From contig CALSSE010000003.1 of assembly GCA_943788935.1 (NCBI GenBank), forward strand, positions 86,493-150,492: a DNA stretch of 64,000 nucleotides. Direction: 5' to 3'. This document shows, in pieces, positions 33,743 to 42,684 of the stretch. Made by a program: the position numbers and the translations under genes. Origin of the DNA: an uncultured bacterium. Its GTDB lineage: Bacteria; Myxococcota_A; Bradymonadia; UBA7976; VGTA01. Under the pieces are notes generated by a model. That model saw nothing but the letters and a program-made list of their open reading frames with translations, made no database searches and had not been told where the DNA came from. Each line of letters starts with the position of its first letter. Position 1 is the first letter of the stretch.

Positions 33743-35996
33743 GTGGATAGACCACCCAAGTGACCTCTTTCTGATTTTCTATCCGGTCGCTCACCCATCC
33801 GATCACCTCGAGATGATGTAGACAGGTCGGGGGTAGCCCAGGCGGCTCTAGTTTGATCGATAACGCACTCTTCTCAGTTAACTTGGGAACTAATACCTCG
33901 ATGAGTACTTTACCCACCTCCGCTCCTGCCTCTTTCGGCTTAACCTGCTCACCCCTCTCCGCATTGGGCTTAGGGTCTCGACAGAGTTCAGCAGAGAGAT
34001 ACAACCTACCGAGCTGAGGGAGCTGATGAGCAGACACGCTTAATCTCTGCTTCGAATAAGTCATTACTGGTGGTTGATCGAGATGAGTTTGAGGAGAAGA
34101 CAAGAGAGACTGGTAAAGGAGCTGAGTGAGCGCATATTTATCAGAGGACTCTAGAGTCATTAAATGAATATGGTCTTCATGGAGTACTCTCGCGCTAGAT
34201 TCAATGACTCGCGAGAGCTCGCCACGGAGCCATTCTATTCGGTTGAGTGTGACATAATCAGGGGAGCGCAATGACTCCGAGTTTAAGAGAGTCGACTCGA
34301 TAGTGGTGAAGCGTTCTTCTCTAACTTCCGCTTGACCCCAGAGGCTACCACGTCGCCTCACCCGAGGCGAGCTAGCTTCTTCGACAAGCTCAGCACAAAT
34401 CTCAGAGAGCAGCTTTCTCGCTCCGCTTACTTCACTCCAAACTAAGTAGCTCTTGATGGCTGTGATCCGCTCATCCCAACTGGGCTCAATGAGATTAATG
34501 ATCGCTTGCTGGGCGAACAGCGACTCATAAAGTCTCCGCGCCACTCTGAAAGGTACATGAGCGCTATCGCTCAGCTTAAGATGATTAGGAGAGTCTTCAA
34601 ATCGCTGCCCATAATGATGCCACCACCCTTTAAGTAAACGCCTCAAAACCCACTGAGTCGCCTCTGTTGTTGTCTTAAGCTCACTACGCTCTAATCTCGG
34701 TTGACCCTGAGCGCTATTTTGTAGTTCTTGGTCGAGGAGAGCAAGACTGGGCTTGAGCTTGGTTTCCCATACGACTCGCTGATCTAGAGGGAGCAAACGA
34801 TCGAATGTGATTGAGCTCTGATCTAGCGACCTCACCTCTCGACTATACTTCTCCAACATAGAGAAGACAGGGTGAGGGGTCGGTAAGAAAGACCACGAGA
34901 CGCTAATAGTAATGAAAGAGAACAAGAGTGGAGAGAGCGTGTATAAAGCTCGCTGTTTTAATGAGAGCTCCTGATACTTATACAAGGGAGCGCAAAAGAC
35001 ACCTAATACTAACCCACTGAACGCTCCACCTAGATGACTCGCGTTATCCACCCATGGAGAGCTCAAATTCTCAGCGAGAGAATAAATGAGCCAAATGATC
35101 ATCACTGAGGTAGCGCTCCTCGTCTGAGCGATTCGCTTCCCCTTAGTGAGCAGTAAGAGGGTAATGATCACTCCAAATAGGCCATACACTCCACCAGAAG
35201 AGCCCATAGAGACTTGGGAAGGGTAATAGATCAAAGTGAACGCACCCGCCAAAGTCGCGCTGCTGATAAAAAGGCTACCTAGCGCCAATGATCCCAATAA
35301 ATGTTCAATATGAACAGCGAGGAACAGCAATGGGCCTAGATTAAACAGTAAATGCTGTAGGTCCCAATGCAGGAGAGGAGCTGTGAGTAGACGCCACCAT
35401 TCTAGGGTAGACCCGTTGGTTTTGGGTGCAAAATTAGCGCCCCACTCTATCGCTGAAGCGAGGTTTACAGGTCCTTCTAGCCTTCCTACCGTCATTATAT
35501 AAAAGAGACAAAGTACCGAGATGAGGCAAAAGGTGCCCCATTTCCCTCTAATGAGCTCTGTCATGTTCTCCACAAAGAGCTGAGTTAATGAAGAGTCAAG
35601 CGATCGAAGACTCTCTGAATCAGATAAAGCCGAGGGGGAGGCGACTGACATATGTAAGTGGAGCTTAGGTTCTGTAGGTGGGGGCTCGAAAGGGTATTCA
35701 CCGGGGTCGGTGGGAGGGGTCACTTGTAACTCATCACCAGGATCGGTGGGAGGGATCACTTGTGACTCATCACCAGGATCGGTGGGAGGGATCACTTGTG
35801 ACTCATCACCAGGATCGGTGGGAAGGGTCACTTGTAGCTCACCACCGGGGTCGGTGGGAGGGATCCAGTGTCGCTCATCATCCAATCTGGTTGACGAGAT
35901 GCCCTCTAAGCCATCTCCTGACTCAGTCGGTGGAGTGGTCTGTGGAGCTCTCCTTAAATGATGAGCGTCCAAAGCTCTGTCACGCCCTTCAGACAT
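33720..35996 (-). CDS. Rhomboid-family intramembrane serine protease with repeat N-terminus and long C-terminal domain
   Basis: 758 residues. The rhomboid core (about residues 150-345) has six membrane segments, the nucleophile motif GSSGGVYGLFG (Ser near 263) and the catalytic His in ASHLGGAFSG (near 320), so it appears active. It is preceded by a tandem 12-residue repeat (PPTDPGDESQVI type) and followed by about 400 residues with no recognised fold, helical first and beta-rich at the end. The gene starts directly before the dnaB stop (35996/35997), so it is probably co-transcribed with dnaB. Substrate unknown. Confidence 0.9.
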   Translation of the reverse strand: MSEGRDRALDAHHLRRAPQTTPPTESGDGLEGISSTRLDDERHWIPPTDPGGELQVTLPTDPGDESQVIPPTDPGDESQVIPPTDPGDELQVTPPTDPGEYPFEPPPTEPKLHLHMSVASPSALSDSESLRSLDSSLTQLFVENMTELIRGKWGTFCLISVLCLFYIMTVGRLEGPVNLASAIEWGANFAPKTNGSTLEWWRLLTAPLLHWDLQHLLFNLGPLLFLAVHIEHLLGSLALGSLFISSATLAGAFTLIYYPSQVSMGSSGGVYGLFGVIITLLLLTKGKRIAQTRSATSVMIIWLIYSLAENLSSPWVDNASHLGGAFSGLVLGVFCAPLYKYQELSLKQRALYTLSPLLFSFITISVSWSFLPTPHPVFSMLEKYSREVRSLDQSSITFDRLLPLDQRVVWETKLKPSLALLDQELQNSAQGQPRLERSELKTTTEATQWVLRRLLKGWWHHYGQRFEDSPNHLKLSDSAHVPFRVARRLYESLFAQQAIINLIEPSWDERITAIKSYLVWSEVSGARKLLSEICAELVEEASSPRVRRRGSLWGQAEVREERFTTIESTLLNSESLRSPDYVTLNRIEWLRGELSRVIESSARVLHEDHIHLMTLESSDKYALTQLLYQSLLSSPQTHLDQPPVMTYSKQRLSVSAHQLPQLGRLYLSAELCRDPKPNAERGEQVKPKEAGAEVGKVLIEVLVPKLTEKSALSIKLEPPGLPPTCLHHLEVIGWVSDRIENQKEVTWVVYPLTPDLSL
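35701..35880 (-). repeat. 36-bp in-frame tandem repeat, about 5 copies
   Basis: Encodes PPTDPGDE(S/L)QVI/T near the N-terminus of the rhomboid protein. The middle copies (atcggtgggagggatcactt) are identical. It would form a flexible acidic, proline-rich cytosolic tail. Confidence 0.92.
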
Positions 35997-37355
35997 TTAG
36001 AAAGGCTGCTCATCTTCAGCGAGATTATTAAAACGAGTAAACATACCCACAAACTGCAAACGCACTGTTCCCGTAGATCCTGATCGGTGCTTGGCGATGA
36101 TCAACTCAGCGATCCCTTTATCTTCCGACTCTTCATTATAGTATTCATCTCTATAGACGAACATAATAATATCAGCGTCTTGCTCGATCGCTCCTGACTC
36201 ACGAAGGTCAGAGAGCAGGGGACGTTTATTCGGTCTACTCTCTACACCTCGATTCAGCTGAGATAGAGCAACGACTGGTGTATTCAGCTCTTTAGCGAGT
36301 GTCTTTAAGTTACGACTGATCTCACTGATCTCCTGCTCACGATTACCGGAACCCGGAGGTCCCTTCATCAACTGGAGATAATCGATCACAACTAAACCGA
36401 CAGGCGGGAGATTATCATCATTAGCGAGTCGTCGACACTTCGAACGACAATCCATAATCGAAATCCCTGGAGTATCATCGATAAAAATCGCTACATCTTT
36501 CACTCGATCTACTGTCTCGACGAGTCTATCGATCTCATGCTCCTCCATCATACCTGTTTTAAGGTTATGGCTGCTGATCTGAGACTCGCTAGAGAGGACG
36601 CGAGTCACCAACTGGATCGTAGGCATCTCCAAGCTAAATACAGCGACGGTAAATGGCGTCTGCTTACTGGTCGCCGCGTTGAAAGCCATGTTGAGGGCGA
36701 GTGCGGTCTTCCCCATACCCGGACGAGCGGCCAGGATCACTAGATCGCCTGGCTGAAAACCTGAGGTCATGTGATCAAGCTCAGTAAAACCGGTATTCGT
36801 CCCTGTCACTCTAGTCTGAGTCTCGAATGCTTTCTGGATCTTCGCCAAGGCCTCAGCGATGGCGTCAGAGAAAGAAGTAAACGCTTGCTGACTCTTGCGT
36901 GAACCGAGCGCTAATATTCGCTGTTGGGCTTCATCGAAGAGCTCTTCAGAGTGCTCATAATCACCCTGCTGACCCTTCTCGATCACCCTAGCGCACAAGG
37001 CGATAAGTCTCCTCACCTCAGCGGCTCGGTAAACCATAATCGCATGACTCTCAGCGTGTAAAGAGGTACCGACCTCTGCGCCAAGCTCCAAAATATATGA
37101 GTCCCCACCTACATCTACTAAGGCGCTCTCTTGCTGCAACATAGAGATGACAGAGATGATGTCGATCCCCACTCCTTGGCCCGCCAATGAACGCATCACT
37201 CTAAATATGAGCTGATGTCTAGGCTCATGAAAGTCATCAGGCTCTAAGATCGCTGAGATCAGATCAAAGGAATTAGCATCGAGGAGGATAGTACCCAAAG
37301 TCGCTCGCTCAGCTTCTTTGGCTCTTAAGTGCTCTGGGGTTTTTAACTCAGCCAT
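35997..37355 (-). CDS. dnaB: Replicative DNA helicase DnaB
   Basis: 452 residues, normal length. Unwinds DNA ahead of the replication fork as a hexamer. N-terminal primase-interacting domain (PEHLRAKEAERATLGTILLD), Walker A ARPGMGKTALALNMA near residue 215, Walker B LVVIDYLQLM, and the LSQLNRGVESRPNKRPLLSDLRESGAIEQD block (arginine finger region) are all intact; no intein. GGAGGT lies 7 bases before the ATG. It follows rplI after a terminator hairpin, so it is probably transcribed from its own promoter. Confidence 0.97.
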   Translation of the reverse strand: MAELKTPEHLRAKEAERATLGTILLDANSFDLISAILEPDDFHEPRHQLIFRVMRSLAGQGVGIDIISVISMLQQESALVDVGGDSYILELGAEVGTSLHAESHAIMVYRAAEVRRLIALCARVIEKGQQGDYEHSEELFDEAQQRILALGSRKSQQAFTSFSDAIAEALAKIQKAFETQTRVTGTNTGFTELDHMTSGFQPGDLVILAARPGMGKTALALNMAFNAATSKQTPFTVAVFSLEMPTIQLVTRVLSSESQISSHNLKTGMMEEHEIDRLVETVDRVKDVAIFIDDTPGISIMDCRSKCRRLANDDNLPPVGLVVIDYLQLMKGPPGSGNREQEISEISRNLKTLAKELNTPVVALSQLNRGVESRPNKRPLLSDLRESGAIEQDADIIMFVYRDEYYNEESEDKGIAELIIAKHRSGSTGTVRLQFVGMFTRFNNLAEDEQPF

Positions 37356-37461
37356 GAGGCGACCTCCATATCTATCTAGCCTACCGTGACTTAATCGTCC
37401 ATAGCTGTAAATAGTCGATTGACAAAGCGCTTAGCCAATAAACTGATCATTCAATTGAAAA

Positions 37462-37503
37462 CGCCACAGCTCAATCGAAAAAAATCGATTTAAAGCTGTG
37501 GCG
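37462..37503 (-). terminator. Rho-independent terminator after rplI
   Basis: CGCCACAGCT (37462-37471) and AGCTGTGGCG (37494-37503) form a perfect 10-bp stem, with an inner AATCGA/TCGATT stem and an A-rich loop. On the minus strand the hairpin is followed by TTTTC. It would end the rpsF-rpsR-rplI transcript before dnaB. Confidence 0.8.
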
Positions 37504-37544
37504 AGGAGCGAATATTTAGTTAATATTCGCGCGTCACAGAGTGT

Positions 37545-37991
37545 TTACTCTTCGCGGATTACCTCTACATTGAGGTCGACATGAACGTCACGGTGCAAGC
37601 GGAGCTTGATCTTGTGAGAGCCAAGAGTCTTAAGATTCTCATCCATGATGATCTGACGACGCTCGACGTTGAAACCCTTCTCATTGAGGAGGGCCTCGAC
37701 ATCCATATTAGTGACAGAGCCAAAGAGCTTGTCGCCCTCGCCTGCAGCTTTTTTAACGACAAGTCCAAAGCCGCGGAACTTCTCTGAGAGATGCTCAGCA
37801 GCAGCGCGAGTCTTTTGGAGTTTGGCTTCGATAATACGCTTCTCATGCTCGAGGCGATTCAACTGACGAGCGTCAGCGTGAACAGCTAAACCTTGAGGGA
37901 AGAGAAAGTTACGAGCGTAGCCAGCTTTAACGTTGACGACCTCACCCACATAGCCGAGGTGGCGAACATCTTCTCTTAAGATGACCTGCAT
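37545..37991 (-). CDS. rplI: 50S ribosomal protein L9
   Basis: 148 residues, the usual length. The N-terminal domain matches L9 (MQVILREDVRHLGYVGEVVNVKAGYARNFLFPQG region), then the long connecting helix and the C-terminal rRNA-binding domain. It binds 23S rRNA near the L1 stalk base. Last gene of the rpsF-rpsR-rplI operon, 10 bases after rpsR. Confidence 0.98.
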   Translation of the reverse strand: MQVILREDVRHLGYVGEVVNVKAGYARNFLFPQGLAVHADARQLNRLEHEKRIIEAKLQKTRAAAEHLSEKFRGFGLVVKKAAGEGDKLFGSVTNMDVEALLNEKGFNVERRQIIMDENLKTLGSHKIKLRLHRDVHVDLNVEVIREE

Positions 37992-38001
37992 GTTCTCCTC
38001 C

Positions 38002-38244
38002 TTATTGGTTAATCGTGGTGAAAGGCATGAGCGCGATCATACGAGCGCGCTTGATCGCCTGTGTGATCTTGCGCTGGTTCTTAGCGCAAAGGCCGCTCAC
38101 GCGACGAGGAACAATCTTGCCTCGCTCGGTGATAAAGTACTTGAGTACACTTGGATCTTTATAGTCGATCACGAGGCTCTTATCAGCGAGGAAACGGTCA
38201 ACTTTACGGCGTGGGCCGCGACGACGCATACGGTTACGGTTCAT
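38002..38244 (-). CDS. rpsR: 30S ribosomal protein S18
   Basis: 80 residues. Contains the conserved [22 protein letters not shown] region and [19 protein letters not shown]. It pairs with S6 on the small-subunit platform. Its ATG overlaps the rpsF stop by four bases (ATGA). Confidence 0.98.
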   Translation of the reverse strand: MNRNRMRRRGPRRKVDRFLADKSLVIDYKDPSVLKYFITERGKIVPRRVSGLCAKNQRKITQAIKRARMIALMPFTTINQ

Positions 38245-38624
38245 TGGGCGCTCTCCTCTGTGGTCTCAGGCTCAGCGGTGACGCCGAGCGCAGAGCTAGA
38301 AGTAGGATCAAAATCATCAAGTCGGATGTGCATGAATCGGATACATGCATCGCTGAGACGAAGGATGCGCTCTACTTCTTCGATCGCTCCTGGCTCAGTT
38401 TGATAGACGACATACATGTAAACCGCTTTTTGATAAGTGTTTACACCTTTTTTGATCTCATAGGCGAGGCGTCGCTTGCCCCAAGACTCTTCTTTGAGTG
38501 CTGAGCCATTAAAATCACCAATGATTGTGCTTATTCGAGCCTGTAACTTCGTGGTCTCATCTTCTGTGACATCACGATGTAGCAGGTAAATCAGCTCATA
38601 AATACGCTTTTTTACTGTGGACAT
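38241..38624 (-). CDS. rpsF: 30S ribosomal protein S6
   Basis: 127 residues. Recognised from [15 protein letters not shown], the [13 protein letters not shown] motif and [17 protein letters not shown] near the end, with a short acidic tail (TEESAQ type). First gene of the S6-S18-L9 operon. The divergent gene is msrA. Confidence 0.97.
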   Translation of the reverse strand: MSTVKKRIYELIYLLHRDVTEDETTKLQARISTIIGDFNGSALKEESWGKRRLAYEIKKGVNTYQKAVYMYVVYQTEPGAIEEVERILRLSDACIRFMHIRLDDFDPTSSSALGVTAEPETTEESAQ

Positions 38625-38793
38625 CTTGTCTCCCTTCGGGTTGTCAGCCCGCCTCAGAGGTCCGAGAGACGAGCAGGGAGGTTAAACAAATAGAGGCCGA
38701 TAGGTAGGCCTTTCAAGTGACTTTGTCAACAACCCACTTCTAATTTATGTATCTTTTGCTGTGAGCCCTATATTTAAGGAGAGATTGACCACT

Positions 38794-39474
38794 ATGTTTT
38801 TTCGTTCATCAACACCACACCTCGTCCCCCTCATAGATCCTACAAAAGCCCTATCAGGACGAGAAGAGTCTATCTCTCCCGGAGACCAACACTTGGTCTT
38901 CGAGGCACCCTTTAGTCATTATGACTGCAACCGCCCCCCCTCATCCTCATTAGAGCGAATCATTATAGGCATGGGCTGTTTTTGGGGAGCAGAGAGACTT
39001 TTTTGGCAACGCAAAGGGGTAGTCTTTACCTCGGTAGGCTACGCTGGCGGATTCACGCCGAACCCTAACTATGAAGAGGTTTGCTCAGGTCTCACTGGTC
39101 ACAGCGAAGTCGTTCAAATCGACTTCAATCCACAAGAAATATCACTCAGAGAGATCTTAAAATGTTTTTGGGAGCGTCATGATCCTACTCAAGGAATGAG
39201 ACAAGGCAACGATATAGGAACTCAATACCGCTCAGTCATCTATTTCACAGAGGCATCTCAAGAATCGATAATCTCTGACACTCGGCGCGCCTTCACTGAC
39301 GCCCTACAGAGGGAAGAGGGATCACAGGCGATGGGCTCCGTTATCACCACCGAAATCTCGGCGCTAGCTCATTATTACTATGCCGAAGCCTATCATCAGC
39401 AATATCTTCATCGAAACCCCAACGGCTACTGTGGCCTCAAGGGGACTGGCGCAGTGTGCATCATCACTTCATAG
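38794..39474 (+). CDS. msrA: Peptide methionine sulfoxide reductase A
   Basis: About 226 residues from the ATG at 38794; a GTG at 38761 gives a longer frame, but AAGGAGA lies between the two and the protein start then matches E. coli-type MsrA. Catalytic motif GMGCFWGAERLFW, plus VGYAGG, HSEVVQIDF, FWERHDPTQGMRQGND and GTQYRS, are all intact. A C-terminal GYCGLKGTGAVC supplies resolving cysteines. It repairs oxidised methionine (S-form). Directly after the stop, the last 22 bases of the gene are repeated. Confidence 0.96.
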   Translation: MFFRSSTPHLVPLIDPTKALSGREESISPGDQHLVFEAPFSHYDCNRPPSSSLERIIIGMGCFWGAERLFWQRKGVVFTSVGYAGGFTPNPNYEEVCSGLTGHSEVVQIDFNPQEISLREILKCFWERHDPTQGMRQGNDIGTQYRSVIYFTEASQESIISDTRRAFTDALQREEGSQAMGSVITTEISALAHYYYAEAYHQQYLHRNPNGYCGLKGTGAVCIITS

Positions 39475-39503
39475 TCTTAGTAGTGTGCATCATCACTTCA
39501 TAG
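39453..39503 (+). repeat. 22-bp direct repeat duplicating the msrA 3' end
   Basis: AGTGTGCATCATCACTTCATAG occurs at 39453-39474 (last codons and stop of msrA) and again at 39482-39503, offset by 29 bases. It looks like a recent slippage or duplication event. Confidence 0.9.
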
Positions 39504-39514
39504 GGTCGAGAGTC

Positions 39515-40333
39515 TCATTTTTGAGGCGGGATGAGGCTCTCAGGGATCATTAAGTCCGCTCGTCGTCGAAGGGTCAGATAACGGAGAATCCCTAGAGCGA
39601 TCCCTCTCGAGAGGGCGTCCATCCCCTCTTTAGAGGTGATAAATGGTCCCTCCTTAGGGTGATTTAAGAAGCCAACCTCACAGACGATCGCCGGCGTCGT
39701 GATCCCCTTGATGATCCCATAGTCACCTTGCTTGACTCCTCTAGTTCCGAAAGGGCTGTACAGCTCAAGCGCTTGATTCATGATATGAGCGAGATGCATG
39801 GACTCATGTTGAGCCCGTTGATGAATTAAGTCTAAGAGGACCTCTTTGACTTGCTGCGATTTGACCTTCTGCTTGACCGAGTGAGTGAAGAGACTTCCAC
39901 GATACTCCGTATTAAACTCTCTCACTCTCAGTCGAGATTCTTCATAGGCCTCGCGCGCTAGAAAAAATGTCCCATGACCCCTCGGTCCCACAACATAAGC
40001 GTCATTGATATGGATACTCACGAAGAGATCAACGCCGGCTGCTGACGCTTTACTGATCCTAGAACGTAAAGAGTGTGGCTCATCTTTATACCGACTCTGC
40101 CATACCTTGATCTGAGCGTCTTTGAGGAGGGCAGAGACCTTATTGGCGATCTGCAATGTATACTGCTTCTCGTATCGCCCCTCTTCACGAGGATCGATCG
40201 CCCCATAGTTCTTGCCTCCATGACCGGGATCGAGCGCGACATACCATTGACGAGCAGAGTCTGCTCTCGGCTGACCCTCTGAGACTCTCACCTGATCAAA
40301 TACAAGCGAGAGGAGAAGCGAGAGAAGAAGCAT
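39515..40333 (-). CDS. N-acetylmuramoyl-L-alanine amidase (AmiC type)
   Basis: A zinc enzyme that cuts the peptide from the glycan in peptidoglycan. Motifs: VALDPGHGGKNYGA (zinc His), GRYEKQYTLQIA (zinc Glu), LFVSIHINDA (zinc His), and IVCEVGFLNHPKEG (catalytic Glu). A hydrophobic N-terminus (LMLLLSLLLSLVF) acts as signal peptide. The open frame extends to 40447, inside a tRNA gene, so the true start must be nearer; the ATG at 40333 is the first after the tRNA, and a TTG at 40351 is an alternative. No AMIN domain. Confidence 0.9.
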   Translation of the reverse strand: MLLLSLLLSLVFDQVRVSEGQPRADSARQWYVALDPGHGGKNYGAIDPREEGRYEKQYTLQIANKVSALLKDAQIKVWQSRYKDEPHSLRSRISKASAAGVDLFVSIHINDAYVVGPRGHGTFFLAREAYEESRLRVREFNTEYRGSLFTHSVKQKVKSQQVKEVLLDLIHQRAQHESMHLAHIMNQALELYSPFGTRGVKQGDYGIIKGITTPAIVCEVGFLNHPKEGPFITSKEGMDALSRGIALGILRYLTLRRRADLMIPESLIPPQK

Positions 40334-40411
40334 GAGAACGGGCTTAAACAACCTGGGGGCAAGAGTGCTCCGAGGAAGTGTGTATCCCCTCGCTCTCTTT
40401 AGTATATCTAG

Positions 40412-40484
40412 AGCCGATAATCGGACTTGAACCGATGACCTGATCATTACGAATGAACTGCTCTACCAGCTGAGCTATACCGGC
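40412..40484 (-). tRNA. tRNA-Thr (anticodon CGU)
   Basis: 73 bases on the minus strand. Acceptor GCCGGTA pairs with TATCGGC; D-arm GCTC/GAGC; anticodon loop TTCGTAA reads CGU for ACG; T-loop GTTCAAGTC. CCA is not encoded directly after the discriminator. The anticodon stem GTTCA/TGATC contains one T-T mismatch (positions 28-42). Confidence 0.95.
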
Positions 40485-40497
40485 TTATTTGGTGATC

Positions 40498-40525
40498 AGT
40501 TATCATGCTTATACTCAGAAATCAA
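40498..40525 (-). promoter_or_regulatory. Possible promoter of tRNA-Thr
   Basis: On the minus strand, TTGATT (-35) and ATAACT (-10) are separated by 16 bases, with the -10 ending 13 bases before the tRNA 5' end. Hexamer matches are moderate. Confidence 0.35.
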
Positions 40526-40691
40526 CAGCGATTGGTCTAGACCTCACAACACCCGTTACTAGGGTTATAAACATCTCGGTCATGGGTGCTAAGATCATAC
40601 CACTCACTGCAATGGAGTCAAGTCTGAAGCCTTCAGATCTTAGCGTATCTAGCATATCTATCCTTCTCTCTTCACACACCATAACCATAGG

Positions 40692-41264
40692 CTATAACGT
40701 GCTCCACCCTTCACCTTCACTGATGAGGGTCAGTACCTCTTCAGTAGCGGTCAAAGTTAGCACCCGGCCTTCTTCAGGCTCAAAGTCTTTATACTCCCAT
40801 TCATCGAGGTGAAAGAGGCGCAGTCGTAGATGAGGTACCTTAGAGAGCAATAAAGGGGCACGCTGAGGCCATTCAATATAACAAACATCAGCGTCAAGCA
40901 GCTCTTCAAAGCCTAGATGTAATAACTCATCTTCATCGCCGAGTCGGTAGAGGTCGAGGTGGTGAAAATAGGCCGCTCCCACTTGATCCGATGTTCGATG
41001 AGCTTGATGAAGGGCGAAAGTAGGACTATTAACATAGGTCTCTTTTGGGACTCCAATACCTCTCGCGACCCCTTGAGCAAAAGAGGTTTTACCTGCTCCT
41101 AAATCTCCGAGCGCGGCGATCACCCTCGGTACCTGCGGATGCTGCATCAAGAGTTGGCCTAGCTTATATCCCAGAGTGTAGGTTGACTCTCGGTCGGGGA
41201 GAAAGATCCACTTCGTCATTACTTTATCCGTCATCACTTTGCCCGTTTTAGCTCCGTCGCTCAT
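40692..41264 (-). CDS. tsaE: tRNA threonylcarbamoyladenosine biosynthesis ATPase TsaE
   Basis: 190 residues. Walker A GDLGAGKTSFAQG, the TsaE signature SPTFALHQAH, HHLDLYRLGDEDEL and YIEWPQRAP are all seen. With TsaB, TsaC and TsaD it makes the t6A37 base in ANN-reading tRNAs. The N-terminus is about 25 residues longer than usual, so an internal start is possible. Its ATG overlaps the Nudix gene stop (ATGA). The nearby tRNA-Thr reads ANN codons and would be a t6A substrate; this is probably coincidence. Confidence 0.94.
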   Translation of the reverse strand: MSDGAKTGKVMTDKVMTKWIFLPDRESTYTLGYKLGQLLMQHPQVPRVIAALGDLGAGKTSFAQGVARGIGVPKETYVNSPTFALHQAHRTSDQVGAAYFHHLDLYRLGDEDELLHLGFEELLDADVCYIEWPQRAPLLLSKVPHLRLRLFHLDEWEYKDFEPEEGRVLTLTATEEVLTLISEGEGWSTL

Positions 41265-41755
41265 CCCACTTCACCTCGTAGCCTCTCGATGATTTCTTTA
41301 TCCGCTGGGGGGAGCGGGAGCTCACAGACTTCAGCAGGGCTAAGCCATGAGAAATCAGAGACTCCTAAACGCTGCGGTTCACCGCTATGAAGATAGCATT
41401 CGTATACAAGCAGTATCACATCTTTAGCTCGGGGTTTAGATGACTCTTGGGTGAGATCATAGACATGGTGTCCAACCGCGTAAATACTTACTCGATCTAC
41501 TGTGATGGCTAACTCCTCATATAACTCCCTATGAAGCGCAAGACGTGGATTCTCTCTGCTCTCAACCTTCCCTCCCGGAAACTCCCAAGCATTAGCAAGG
41601 TGAGCATCAGCGAGTCGTCGAGTCATAAGGATCTTACCCGCTTCTGGGTGACCCTGTGGCGCTCTGATCAACCCCGCTGAGACCACCACCCTCTTAGTGT
41701 CTTCGGGAAGATGATCGCTGTGATGTGCGACGGTGTTTTTTGCTGTGCTGCTCAT
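41261..41755 (-). CDS. Nudix hydrolase (MutT-like)
   Basis: About 164 residues from the ATG at 41755 (GAGGG 4 bases upstream); a TTG at 41779 could extend it. The Nudix box GKVESRENPRLALHRELYEE follows the pattern Gx5Ex7REUxEE, with Ala in place of the final Gly. The lead-in RRLADAHLANAWEFPGG and the end WLSPAEVCELPLPPADKEI are typical of 8-oxo-dGTP diphosphatase MutT, which sanitises oxidised nucleotides. Operon with tsaE. Confidence 0.92.
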   Translation of the reverse strand: MSSTAKNTVAHHSDHLPEDTKRVVVSAGLIRAPQGHPEAGKILMTRRLADAHLANAWEFPGGKVESRENPRLALHRELYEELAITVDRVSIYAVGHHVYDLTQESSKPRAKDVILLVYECYLHSGEPQRLGVSDFSWLSPAEVCELPLPPADKEIIERLRGEVG

Positions 41756-41899
41756 ACTGCCCTCGATGCTGGAGCTCAATAGAATCGTTGGGTGATTCTT
41801 TATGGGTAACGCTTCTGTTAACTTAAGGCTTTATTAGTAAATCAAATGCTTTTGTAAAGGTCTTTAGATCATGGTCATTCATCTACGCTATCCCTCTTT

Positions 41900-42684
41900 A
41901 TGACTATCGGTCTTCCTCTTATCATCATCTCTTGTCGCCTCTTCTCTTATCGCCTGTAATGAAGAGTTCTCAACAAGACGAATAGTACCTTTAGGTGGTG
42001 AAGTGGCTGTCGAAGTGGCCGATGAAATGGCTGGCAAAGTGGCTGGTGAGGTGACCGGAGAAGTGGCTGGAGGTCTCACTCTTGAACCATTAACTAACCC
42101 TCTTGAGGGTGTTGCTACCTAGCGACCCCCTTTCGAGTGGGGTACTTGATGGGTTACAAGAACTCCCACAGAAGGTTAGATCTATCAGCGCCTCATGGGT
42201 GGTCATGGTGCTTGGCATGTCGGAATACATCACCTTGATCTTTTCGCAACTCTTGGAACCTCGGCTGGTGGGGAGTCGTTCTATAGCTATGGAGGAGCGA
42301 GCAGGTCTTCGGCTCCGACTGGCTTGGGCGAGGTCTCATAGCGATACGCTCAACTTTATTGATAACCTCTCTCAGCGGAGCGTATACATTAGCCACGGAG
42401 ATCAAGACCAAAGTGTCCCGATGGCCGAAGGACAAAACCTCTATGATGAGGTCAGTCAAGTCTGTGATGATGTGGTCTATCATGAAGAGTCTAGAGCGAC
42501 TCATTGGTGGGATGGCGACGCTTCTCCTGGCGTAGACTGCGTTGATTGGCCTCGACTCTTTGAGTTCATGCAGACGCGTGACTTCAACACCGAACCTCTC
42601 TATTCATCGAGGTGCCGGCTTTGTCGTGCGGCCCATGACTTCACCAGCAACCATGGTCAAACCACTCCTCAGGGTCGGGAATGA
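41900..42684 (+). pseudogene. Decayed lipoprotein/esterase: degenerate VAGE repeat plus broken alpha/beta hydrolase
   Basis: Three reading frames together spell one former gene. A signal peptide-like stretch ending LIACNEE (about 41904-41966, no start in frame) leads into a worn 5-residue repeat (GEVAVEVADEMAGKVAGEV, 41994-42070) and a stop at 42118. A second frame gives SDPLSSGVLDGLQELPQ, then the nucleophile elbow continues one frame over as MGGHGAWHVGIHHLDLFATL (from 42195), before returning near 42335 to NLSQRSVYISHGDQDQSVP and the C-terminal HWWDGD-ASPGVDCVDWPRLF. The first shift falls in TC-ATG, where the catalytic Ser codon lost a base. The likely ancestor is a prolyl-oligopeptidase/PHB-depolymerase-like lipoprotein. 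Confidence 0.8.

Noticed and set aside
36537..36743. Possible intein or inserted frame in dnaB
   Set aside because: The DnaB frame is continuous and of normal length; the plus-strand frame here is only a shadow.
40334..40447. Extended N-terminus of the amidase
   Set aside because: The extension lies in part inside the tRNA-Thr gene and lacks a signal peptide; the signal-like segment begins near 40333.
42103..42684. Intact 193-codon gene
   Set aside because: The hydrolase motifs are split over two frames, and the frame shown reads nonsense between about 42194 and 42335, so it is part of a pseudogene.
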